Part shown: one piece after another, positions 1-9,594 of the stretch | Position numbering within the stretch: position 1 is the first letter of the stretch | How the letters are laid out: each line of letters opens with the position of its first letter | Assembly: GCA_033032865.1 (NCBI GenBank) | Contig: JAWHQI010000610.1 | Location: 419,006 to 483,005, forward strand | Direction: 5' to 3' | Length of the DNA stretch: 64,000 nucleotides | Source of the DNA: Dactylorhiza incarnata | Lineage: Eukaryota; Streptophyta; Magnoliopsida; Asparagales; Orchidaceae | The notes under the pieces: model-generated | The model's input: the letters and a program-made list of their open reading frames with translations, nothing else | Database searches by the model: none | Told to the model about the DNA's origin: nothing | Translations under genes and position numbers: made by a program

Positions 1-2324
1 CCGTGATGAACGAGACATTTCGGCCGCTCCTGCGGCGATCGGTACTCATTTTCTTTGATGACATCTTGATATACAGCCGCAGTTGGGCAGAGCATCTCGA
101 GCACGTGGCACAGGTCCTCACCATCCTTCGTCAGCAGCAGTTCTACGCTAAGCTGTCGAAGTGTTCTTTTGGGCAAGCCGAGGTGGAGTACTTGGGCCAT
201 CTGGTTTTGGCTCACGGGGTTCGGGCGGATCCGAAGAAGATCGAGAGCATGGTTTCGTGGCCACGACCGACTACGGTGCGGGCGTTACGTGGCTTCCTGG
301 GTCTTACTGGGTACTATCGCAGATTCGTGAAAGACTATGGCAAGCTGGCACGACCGCTTACCCAACTCCTCCACAAGGAGTCTTTCACTAGCCATGATGA
401 AGCAGAGCAGGCCTTCTCCGCTCTCAAGGAGGCTATGACGACCACACCGGTGCTTGCCCTACCGGATTTCAGCAAGGAGTTCGTATTGGAGACAGATGCC
501 TCAGGAGTCGGCATTGGGGCGGTGTTGATGCAGGAAGGGCGGCCGCTGGCTTACTTCAGCAAGGCCTTGGCTCCTCGGACATTGGGCCTCTCCACGTATG
601 AGAAGGAGATGTTGGCGATCTTACATGTTGTGACTCTATGGCGCCCGTACCTACTGGGCCATCACTTAAAGGTTCGCACCGATCACCAGAGTCTGAAACA
701 CTTCTTGGATCAGAGGTTGGCGTCCCCTCTCCAACAGAAGTGGCTGACCAAGCTGTTGGAGTATGATTATGAGATTGTGTACAAGCAGGGCAAGGAGAAT
801 TTTGTGGCAGATGCCTTGTCCCGCCTTCCGGAGAGCACCATCCTCCACATTTCTGGACCGCTGATCGAGTCTCTAGATGATATTCAGCAGGACGTCGCCT
901 CGGATCCGGAGCTCCAGCACATTGTCGAGGCCTTGCTGCAAGGCCAACCTACTCCTTCGGGTTACCAGCTGATTGGGGGTCATTTGTACTACGACGGGAG
1001 GGTGGTCATTCCAACATCTTCCACTTGGAAGGACGTCATGTTACACGAGTTCCACTCGTCTCCGTCCGGAGGCCATGCCGGCGTGCTTCGTACTCTTCAG
1101 CAGCTCCGGGCCAATGTCTTTTGGAGGGGATTGCGCAAGGACGTCCAGCGCTTCGTGCAACAGTGCGAGGTCTTCCAGCGTCAGAAGTATGAGACGACGT
1201 CTCCAGCGGGGCTGCTCACCCCCTTAGAGATTCCTCAGCAGGTTTGGGAGACGGTTTCGATGGATTTCATTGACGGCTTGCCCCGGTAGCAAGGCAAGTC
1301 GGTGATCTTGGTTATCGTTGACAAGCTGTCCAAGTATGGCCATTTTCTAGCTCTCAGTCATCCATACTCTGCGGAGACAGTTGTCGAGCTCTTTGCCCGT
1401 GAGGTGGTTCGCCTACACGGCCTTCCTCGTTCGATCATCTCCAACCGTGATCCGGTTTTCATCAACAACTTTTGGCAGGAACTTTTTCGGTTGCAGGGCA
1501 CCCGATTACGCATGAGCACCGTGAACCATCCGCAGACTGATGGTCAGACGGAGGTCCTGAATAGGGGGGTGGAGACATACCTTCGTTGCTTTGTTATGGA
1601 TGAGCCCCGCTCTTGGACACGGTGGCTACACTGGGCGGAGTATTGCTACAATACCTCGTATCACACAGCTAGTAAGATCACCCCTTTTGAGATTGTCTAC
1701 GGGAGGCCGCCACCATCTCTGTGTTCCTACGAGCCGGGCAGCACAGCTCTTCCTGCAGTGGATCGGGCTTTACGGAACCGGGATCAGACCTTGGCTCTCC
1801 TTCGGGATAATCTCCATGCAGCCCAAGATAGGATGAAGGTGCAGGCCGACAAGCACAGGACCGAGCGGGAATTTCAGGTGGGGGATGAGGTCTTCCTCCG
1901 TCTCCAACCGTACAGACAGTTGTTCGTTGCTCGCCGGGCCAATTAGAAATTAGCTCCCCGATACTATGGGCCGTTTCGTATCACTCACCGGGTGGGACCA
2001 GTCGCTTATACTCTTGCTCTTCCTGAGGGATCCCGTATTCACCCGACTTTTCATGTCTCTTTGCTGAAGAAGAAGTTGGGGGCGGCAGTAACAGTCACTC
2101 CCTTTCTCCCAGCGGCCACTACGACCGGCGAACTACGTCCCAGTCCCGAGGTTATATTGTTGTCCAGATGGAAAAAAATGAGGCACGGAATACCGTTCAG
2201 AGGTTCTGGTCAAGTGGCAGGATCTGTCAGAGGCTCACAACACTTGGGTGGACCTACTGGAGTTCCGGGAGCTCTTTTCCGACTTTCAGCTTGAGGACAA
2301 GCTGCCTCTTGATGGGGAGGGGAA
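1..2324 (+). pseudogene. Chromovirus (Ty3/gypsy) pol, 3' half: RT-RNase H-integrase-chromodomain
   Basis: This is the 3' part of a Ty3/gypsy polyprotein, cut by the window edge inside reverse transcriptase. It opens at the RT catalytic box (FFDDILIYS). RNase H follows (TDASGVGIGAVL, YEKEMLAI, RTDHQSLKHFL), then the integrase H2C2 finger near 1050-1190 and the DDE core (MDFIDGLP, SNRDPVF, QTDGQTEVLNR). The C-terminal chromodomain ([11 protein letters not shown], about 2200-2310) makes it a chromovirus, and the short LTR suggests a Reina-like clade. It is dead: there are TAG stops at 1287 and 1944 where family members read through, and a frameshift near 2170 at an A7 run enters the chromodomain. 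The second finger cysteine is phenylalanine (CEVFQRQK), and SDRD is SNRD. A polypurine tract lies at 2311-2324, directly before the LTR. Confidence 0.93.
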
Positions 2325-2645
2325 TGTTATGCCCCCGGACGATCTACGGTTCCGAGGGTTCAAGTACGCCAGAAGACCAAAAGAAGCGCCGGGAAAAGAC
2401 CGGGCTGAACCGGATGGTTCAGCCCGCAACTGATAAATAAGAAGAAGGGGCTGAACCGCACGGGTTCAGCCCCAATGGGCGTCGGCCGGCCCCTAGGGGG
2501 TTGGGTTCATATAAATACCCAACCCCCCTCTTTTAGAGGCAGACAATCTATTATCAGGTATTTCTTTTCTCTTTTCAAACCCTAGCCGTCTTCTTCTTCC
2601 TCTAGTTTTCATTTTTCTCTAGATCTTCGAGTAGCTTCGTAACAT
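2325..2645 (+). repeat. Chromovirus LTR (321 bp), plus orientation
   Basis: The LTR runs from TGTTATGCCCCC to CGTAACA. The polypurine tract of the pol remnant lies just upstream, and a Met-tRNA-type primer-binding site (TTGGAATCAGAGCC, 2647-2660) just downstream. It therefore serves as 3' LTR of the pol remnant and as 5' LTR of the following gag. A TATA box (TATAAATA) is at 2510-2517. Upstream of it are two 11-bp-stem hairpins, at 2401-2426 (loop GGAT) and 2447-2473 (loop GCACG), built on GGGCTGAACC/GGTTCAGCCC. An inverted, diverged copy is at 3789-4108. Confidence 0.9.
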
Positions 2646-2673
2646 TTGGAATCAGAGCCTCCTTCCTGCGACC

Positions 2674-3441
2674 ATGGTGACACGTATGGAGGCGAAAACG
2701 GCGCGCTTGGCCGCCATCGAGAAGAACTATGCCGCCTTGACGGGTTCGGTAGCGGCATTCGAGGAAAGTGTGAAGAACTCACAACAAAATCTGGAAGAGC
2801 GCATCGAGACGAGGATGGAGGAGTTGAAATCCCTCCTCTTGCAGAATCTGAAAGGAAGGGTGGTAAACAGCGATGGCTCCGACGCCGAGACATCAAACAC
2901 CCCTAAAGGAGGGAGCAATGGAGCGGGGAACAGCACCGGAGTCCCGACGCGGGGTTCCGGAGCGGGATCGGGCGCGGGAGAGGCTCCGGAGGCAGCAAGG
3001 GAGACCGGACCTCCTTTCCGGGCGAGCGGCATGCCGAACGGACCTCCGAAAGCGTGGGGGCTAGTCGGCGGCCACTCAGGGTGCCGGGAAGGGCCGGAGC
3101 CACTCCGGACGGGCTCCAGCAGGGCGGCGGAGGCCGGGTATGCTTCCTGGGGGTTCGGCGGAGGAGCGGCTGCTTCCTGGGGGTTCGAACAGCCCCCACA
3201 AGGACCGGGAGGGCTGCTGCGGCATGGGCGAGGCACCGGGCAAGGGGCAGCTGTCCCTTTTGGGCCCGGGCAGCAACCAGGGCAGCCGTGGAGGCCGCAA
3301 CACCAAGGATTTGGGCTGTTTCGCCCAACCATTCCAGCCTTCCGCCGCCCTGCTGGAGCCCGCGTGCATCCCGTGCGGCCCCGACTGGCCATCTGGGCCC
3401 CATCCCGTGGTTCCCCAGCCTTCCATCCGGCCTCCGCCTAG
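2674..3441 (+). pseudogene. Chromovirus gag N-terminal part, plus strand
   Basis: The reading frame starts at ATG 2674, 14 bases after the primer-binding site. It encodes a charged coiled-coil-like start (METKTARLAAIE-type, then FEESVKNS and EELKSLLLQNLKG), followed by a Gly/Pro-rich linker. This matches the beginning of gag in the inverted copy (3759 down to 3076), so I read it as gag. No retrotransposon-gag core or zinc knuckle is present before the sequence runs into the opposing copy near 3130-3340. It is a truncated gag. The two copies differ at many positions (about 75-80% identity by eye), so they are different family members and not one recent inverted duplication. Confidence 0.75.
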
Positions 3442-3759
3442 CCGCACCCCCTGATTTAGGGTTCCGGTTGTCATTTCTTCCGCCGGTTCCTCTCCTCCGG
3501 CGTTTTCCCTTCCGATTCCTTCTCCGTGCGGGTTGTTTGACGCGTCGACGTCGGATCCGTCGCCGGAAGTCCCCTTCCCTTTCAGATTTTGCACAAGGAG
3601 GGATTTCAACTCCTCCATCTTCGAATCGAAACGCTCTTCCATATTTTTTTGAGAATTTTTCATGGATTCTTCGAACGCCGCCACCGAATCCGCCAACACG
3701 ACGTAATTTTCTTCGATCGCGGCCAAACGTGCCATCTCCGCCTCCGTGCATGTCACCAT
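3076..3759 (-). pseudogene. Chromovirus gag N-terminal part, minus strand
   Basis: Read on the minus strand from ATG 3759, this encodes the same start as the plus-strand gag (MARLAAIEENY, VAAFEESMKNS, EELKSLLVQNLKGK). A Gly/Trp-rich stretch follows, ending near 3076. It lies behind its own Met-tRNA primer-binding site (rc 3771-3787) and LTR (3789-4108). No gag core or zinc knuckle is present, so it is a 5' fragment. It collides with the plus-strand gag; the shared GSSRAAE segment lies at about 3112-3132 on plus and 3340-3360 on minus, which puts the junction between them. Confidence 0.75.
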
Positions 3760-3788
3760 GGTCGCAGGAAGGAGGCTCTGATACCAAA

Positions 3789-4108
3789 TGTTACGAAACT
3801 ACAACGGAAAAAATTAGAAAATGGAAAGCAAAGGAAGAAGACGGCTAGGGTTTCTAGGAAAAGAGAATACCTGAATAAGATTTAGCATGATCCAAAAGAG
3901 GGGGGAGATGGGTATTTAAGTGAACCCTCTCCCCCTAGGGCCGGCCGGCCCCAAGTGAGGGCTGAACCGGTTCGGTTCAGCCCTCCTTCTCTTATTTAAT
4001 TAATTGCGGGCTGAACCGGATGGTTCAGCCCGGTCTTTTCCCGACGCTCCTTTTGGTCGTCTGGCGTACTTGAATCCTCGAAAGCGCATGTCGTCCGGGG
4101 GCATAACA
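3789..4108 (-). repeat. Chromovirus LTR (320 bp), minus orientation
   Basis: Reverse-complement copy of the 2325-2645 LTR: TGTTATGCCCCC begins at 4108 and the LTR ends TGTAACA-like at 3789, followed on the minus strand by a TGGTATCAGAGCC primer-binding site (3771-3786). The same two hairpins are kept: 4007-4032 with loop GGAT, and 3959-3983. A TATA-like TTAAATA lies near 3911-3918. Confidence 0.9.
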
Positions 4109-6052
4109 CCACTAGAGGTAGTCGAGTGGATGAGCACTGTGACCTGACTAGTTTAAGTCCCTCTCATTCTGAGGCCACCGCTTTGATTACTCTTGCCCCG
4201 TCGAAAACGATAAAAGTGATATTTGAGATTGATTTCTCTCACCCCACTACAGTACGTAGTCCGACGAGAGATCTGTCATTTGACTCTGACTCATCTCTTG
4301 TGACCCCTACTAAGAGCGAGTCTGAGCGACTTAGTGAACCTATCGTGATGTGTTCTTTCCCTACCCCTGCTCCAATCATAGACTCGCCCTTGCATGCATG
4401 TTCACCTGAACCTCCCCATATTGTCTTGGCGAGTCATCCCGAGTGAGGGTCGAGAGCATAGTATCGACTTTGCAGTAGCTGTCTCTTCCCCTCTCGAGGA
4501 CGAGGACACTACTATTATTGATGACACGCACCTCAAGGATCATCCTGCTATGAATGAATTCTTTGATGAGCCCCCCTCCAACCCCACCCTCACCCCACCC
4601 CCGTTGAGACTTTTGAATAGTCACTTGAGGAGTTCTTTCTTTAGGAGAAGTTCAACCGACCCCGATGTTACATCTGTGTGGCCTTGTCTCATACGTCCTT
4701 TTAGATCATCACGTTGACGATGAATTTACATACTTACCACCAGGAGAACCACCTGATTTACATCCATGTCACTATCTTCGACTCTCCTTCGGGAGATTCC
4801 TTCCCTAAAGAATTTTTCTACCGACCACCCAGTGAGCCCCCTGATGATTCACGCCTCTTGAGAGATATTTGTCATTCCACGATATTATATCTCACTACTG
4901 ATGTCTCTGTTAGGCATCTAGTTGTTCCTCGTACACTCGATGATTGTTTCTACACGCTACTCAAGGAACCGCCAGATAAACCATTCATTTTTAGGAACTT
5001 TCACTACCACGAAAAATCTGCATTTATTTTGCTGAATTCGTCATTTTGAATTTGCATTTGTTGCATGGATTGCATGTCATATTCCGACATAAAGTTATAT
5101 TAAATAATTAACATTTTAAAACTTGTGTCGGTAATCACATGAGAACAAATTTTCAAAGAGGGTGGTTGGGTGATGATTTGCATATTATTTGAGAGGTTCT
5201 CATTGGGGGCAGCTATGAATCTAAGTGCTAGGCGAATAGATCCATACACTGTCATAAAAGAGTCTGAGTCAAATTTTTCGAGCTTAATATTAATAGGAGA
5301 ACGGGTGTTCCTCTGGTTCTCAATGTTAAGGAATTGACTCTAGATGTGGAGCGGCCTAGTTTTAGCTCTTAAGTCTTCCCTTTTAGTTTCCGTCTCCACC
5401 ATCATTATAGCCTCTCATATACCCACAGCCTCCACTATAGCTCTACTTGTTACCATTTTATCCACACCCTTCACCCTTACGGCAGCTTGCTTACTACATG
5501 GGATCCTTGGCTACTTCAACGGTATGATGACCTTATGCGGAGACGCTTCCTACGTGGAGCGATAGAATCTTACCTAACTTGCTTTGGGAGTATATAATCT
5601 CCGTTCACCGAAGATAGAATGTTTTTGAGCCAGGGAGATTGATAGAAATCGACGACTTTTGGATCATCGGATGGATGATCGGAGACAGACATCGCAATCA
5701 TCGCGATTTTTCACATTTTTATGTATTTATTTTTACGGACATGTATTTCAGGAGTTATGTTAAATTATCCATCAGGTGATAGTGGTCGTTGGATATACAT
5801 AACTTAACTCTCCCTCCCCCTTTATATGCCAACAACTACCGGCTCACAGGGCTATCGAGAGTTGCGATTTGGAAAAAACAACCGCCGGCACAAGTTACTA
5901 GAATGGTAAAGTTGATCCCAAATCCATCATATATTCTTTTCTTGATTATTCAAGGACTTAAAAAGGATTCAAGTGTTACAACCCCACTTTGAAAAGAATT
6001 TTTGTATGTAAGTATGTTACTTTATTTTAATTCACATATTATTACACTATAA
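4109..6052. other. Unassigned degenerate sequence
   Basis: There is no recognisable gene. Short coding-like stretches on the plus strand shift between frames (about 4126-4446, 4394-4717, 4714-5049). They are rich in Ser, Pro and acidic residues, including FFYRPPSEPPDDSRLLRD. They look like the decayed remains of one longer reading frame, perhaps from a retroelement, but I recognise no domain. The rest is A+T-rich and shows no LTR or repeat structure I can support. Confidence 0.4.
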
Positions 6053-6280
6053 AGTGTAATATTCTGAATCTGATGAGGGCGGGGAGTGCTTTAGGGAAAT
6101 GAAACCCAGGCAAAGTAGCTTTTGGCAGGCTTCTAGGATGGCAGGCTTCTAGGTGAAAGGAGGCGCAGGAATGAACCGGATCTCACATCAAAATTTAAGG
6201 GAAAGTTGTTGGGTTTAAGTAATAATTTAGATCCTAAAATATCAGAGGCGCCTTTTTGGAGCAACTGGCAGGCTCGTAGG
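6053..6280 (+). mobile_element. Cassandra-type TRIM, left fragment (split by 6281-13547)
   Basis: This segment aligns with 13669-13895 (shared words include CTGAATCTGATGAGGG, TGCAGGAATGAAC-like and CAGAGGCGCCTTT). It holds the end of a TRIM internal region, a polypurine-like GATGAGGGCGGGGAG, and an LTR start at about 6087 (TGCTTT). The young element at 6281-13547 is inserted in this LTR, and the remainder of the LTR continues at 13548. In this LTR copy the 5S-like module is missing: GGAGCAACTG joins directly to GGCAGGCTCGTAGGCCACC, whereas the intact copies carry about 60 extra bases there. Confidence 0.75.
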
Positions 6281-7789
6281 TGATGCGCGTCGGCAAGTGC
6301 ACCGGTCGCTGTCAAGTAATAATTGTGGAGAATAAATTCCCCGGATGTCGGTCTCTTGAGGAATGCAGGATGGGTGATCAAATCGTGCAGTGAATATTGT
6401 TACACAAGCGTTTCACAAACACAACAAGGGGTTTTTGGTTGGTTTTCCTAATTTAATCAACAATAAAAGAGATGCGGGTCGAGAACACCGCTTCGCAACG
6501 TGAGGTGGATGCAACGGCCGCGATGCCGTGCTTCGTGAGGCGAATGAAGTGGACTCAGGCGCGAGAGAGTGAGGGTCGCAAACACCTCTTCACAACCGTC
6601 ATCAGCTCTTGCCAACACGGAGCAAACGCCTTGCGTGCGTGTGTGAGTGAGTGCGCTTGAACGTGGTGAATCACAACCAACCCATGAATAAGAACACAGA
6701 AACATTCATTCTCATCAAGTAAATATCACAATATTCATTTAGTAAAAGATTCAAAGGGGTACAATCAAGGAAAGAGGAAGGAGATAACCGGCGGTGAAGA
6801 CTAGCGGCCGTTCACGGCCGGAATGGTAGGTTGTCGGGCTACCTCCGGACTCGGGCGGACGATGCTTCCGGCGTAGAGGGCTGTCACAATCTCCCTACGT
6901 GCTCCGTCGTCTTCGACTCAAGGTCTCTTCTTCTTCTCACCGGACGGAAAGCGAAAATGATTGCTTGGAGGCTTGCGGATGATGGAGAACACTCACGGAC
7001 GATGGAGGATGTCTAGGAATGGACCGAGGAAGCTTCCCCTTGCGTAGGAGATGAAGTAGGGGCGATCCAAGGGGGCGGTCGGCGGCGTACGGCACAGAAA
7101 TCCCGCTCCCGGAATGAATTCCTCGCCCTAAAATCGCAACAGGCGCTTAAATAGGCGCTGGATTAAACACTGCGCACGATCATTGGCGCACGACCAGTGG
7201 TCGTGCGCACTGGAATCCTGCGATCGTGCGCACTGCCTGGACAGAACCTGCACGAGATGAAATCATGAAATACAATGTTCGCACGACCAGTGGCGCACGA
7301 CCGGTGGTCGTGCGCACTGGAGTTGATGGTCGTGCGCACTACAGCAAACAGAACTCAGAAATTTAATGGTCAATGCGCACGAGCAGTGGCGCACGACCGA
7401 TGGTCGTGCGCACTGGAGTCGATGGTCGTGCGCACTACACCAGACAGAACTCGTGAAAAAGGGTTAAGTGCGCACGATTAGTGGCGCACGACCGGTGGTC
7501 GTGCGCACTAGAACAAGTGATCGTGCGCAGTGTTCCTGTGCAGAATTGCACCGGAAACACTTGCACGCCTCCTATTCCAGCACAAACACAGATCTAGCCA
7601 CCAAAAGTGGCACTTAACAACATATGAGTACTATGAAAGGAAATAAACACGAAAACACACCAAAGTGGGCCAAAATGTGCACCTAGCATGGGTTATCAAT
7701 TATAAACTATAATAAGGCTAAAGTGCGTGATATTGACTAAATAATGGCCCGGATGAGTCCATGAAGGTGTATATAATCAGGACTCATCA
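6281..7789 (-). repeat. 3' LTR of the gag-protease-only element
   Basis: On the minus strand it begins TGATGAGTCC at 7789 and ends GACGCGCATCA at 6281. It contains four perfect-stem palindromes GCGCACGACC-N3-GGTCGTGCGC (or one-base variants) at 7186-7208, 7294-7316, 7389-7411 and 7484-7506. Spacing is about 95-108 bp, each within a longer repeated unit. A TATA-like box (rc of 7145-7153, TATTTAAG) lies immediately downstream of the array on the minus strand, so the array occupies the promoter-proximal upstream position. Confidence 0.93.
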
Positions 7790-7803
7790 CACCCCCAGAC
7801 TTA
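7790..7803 (-). other. Polypurine tract
   Basis: On the minus strand AAGTCTGGGGGTG directly precedes the 3' LTR start (TGATGAG), the expected place for plus-strand priming. Near-identical tracts occur internally at about 8307-8322 (AAGTCTGGGGGTGTG) and 9201-9216 (TTAAGTCTGGGGGAGA). Confidence 0.8.
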
Positions 7804-9594
7804 ACTGTTTGCGCGTCCCGAGCAAACGAATCCGGCGGAAGTTGAAAAAAGATAATTAAAATAGCGAATTACGCAGGGGAGTACAGTGCGAAGTAACATA
7901 TGCATGCGAGTAGGAATTCTAGTAGAAGAAGATTCTAGCTATGCTAACTAATTTACGTAAGTACTAAAGCGTAATCAAAGATTTAATTGTACTCAGTGGG
8001 TGAATTATGAAGAATTTGACGATCATGCCCGGTATGAAAGTGACGAGACGCTGAGGCGGGTGTTGCAAAAGATCGGGACTTAGGAATAACTCCGCTGAAA
8101 TCCATCAACGTCGTGAACCATACGCTTGCCCGGTCACACTCTCTCCACGGCGCTAGCAAACTCGCAAATCAAATCAGTAGGACTTATAGGATTAAAACGG
8201 GGCTTAGGTTACGGAATGATATGCAAAGATAAACATGACGGCTACGCAACCCAAATGAGCCAACGGCACACTGCACCTTACAAAACCAAACAACTATGCT
8301 CGTGTGACACACCCCCAGACTTATCATGAAAACCAGGTGTGCACACAGCCTACTTTACAAATACCAACAGATTTTTCTCTTTAGCTTGGGAGGATTATTT
8401 TCAGGATACTCTTCTTTTTTTTTTTCTCTTTTATATATTTTTCTTCTTTCAAGCAACCTCCAGTTGGTTCAAAATCAGCGGAAAGACATTATTTTCTCTT
8501 CAAAACACAATGATACCACACACCACACAAGTTGGAAATTATGAGCACAGTTAAAACATTTTTTTGGTTGCGGGCGTAGGATAGGCTTCAGGCTTTGGTG
8601 GATGAGGAGGAGCTGAACATAAAAATGGTAGGCACAAATTTGGCTTGCAAAGGTGAATGAAAGGGGCATGGAATAGCAAAGCTCAAACTAGCCAAATGGT
8701 GGCCTACATCATGCTTGACTCAACAAGTAGCTCTCACCCATGCTTCAAGAGTCGCTTGGGGCAAGTTCTTAGCCCACGAGAAAGATAAACCTTCCTCCCG
8801 ACTCGAGCAACACACGTTTAGCGACCGCACACACACAACACCGGGTTATCATCAATTTCATTCGAATTCACCACTTGAGTACATTAAATCTAAATTTACG
8901 CAGAGATACTACACATAAATTAAATGCATAAAGAAAATCTAATTCTACTCAGGTCCTACTATAGCATGCGAAGCGACTAGAACACTACATGAGTCGACAC
9001 CGCGCTCCAAATAATAATTCCTGTGTTAATAGCCTATTTCACATTCCAACCAAACTAGCTTAAACGGAACAACACAAAAGAAAGCACGCACTCAAGTGGG
9101 TGAAGTGGTGTGTGAAGATGAACGAAACTAAATAACTGAAATTAAAATACTTCTAGTATGTAAATGAGATGAGCATGTGCAGTGGGTGACAAAGAAACGG
9201 CTCTCCCCCAGACTTAATCAAAACCATACAACATAATGATATGACAGTGAAAATCAAAATTGAAAGCTAGGGAAGAAGTTACCCAATGCTCAGCACGTGA
9301 GCATACCAGAAGAATGGCGTTTAAAATCAAAAATAGTCCGCAACATCCACCATCGAACACAAAACCTGCAAGCAAAACTCAAAACAACAAAAGCAAAAAC
9401 AAAAACTGAACAAGGAAAGGTTAGATAAAAGGAAATATATAAAAAAAAACGGAAATCTGGGTTGTCTCCCAGTAGCGCTTTCATTTAACGTCCTTAAGCT
9501 GGACCAAATACCTGTATTAGCATTGTTTATAAAGAGTGCAGGAATTAAGAAGACATACTCAAAAATAGTTCATTACAGCAATTAAAAACACGCA
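7804..9594 (-). other. Non-coding 3' internal region of the gag-protease-only element
   Basis: About 1.8 kb with no usable reading frame on the minus strand, in the position where pol would lie in an autonomous relative. It carries two extra polypurine-tract copies, a T-rich stretch at 8405-8440, and at 9458-9480 the word GGGTTGTCTCCCAGTAGCGC, which I recognise as common in Athila/Tat internal regions. I see no RT or integrase remnant. Confidence 0.65.

Noticed and set aside
2727..3787. Long antisense open frames across the gag units
   Set aside because: G+C-rich shadows of gag read on the wrong strand; no motif.
7186..7506. CRISPR-like array
   Set aside because: Palindromic repeats with 70-85-bp spacers, but they lie in both LTRs of a plant retrotransposon and the 'spacers' are themselves repeated.
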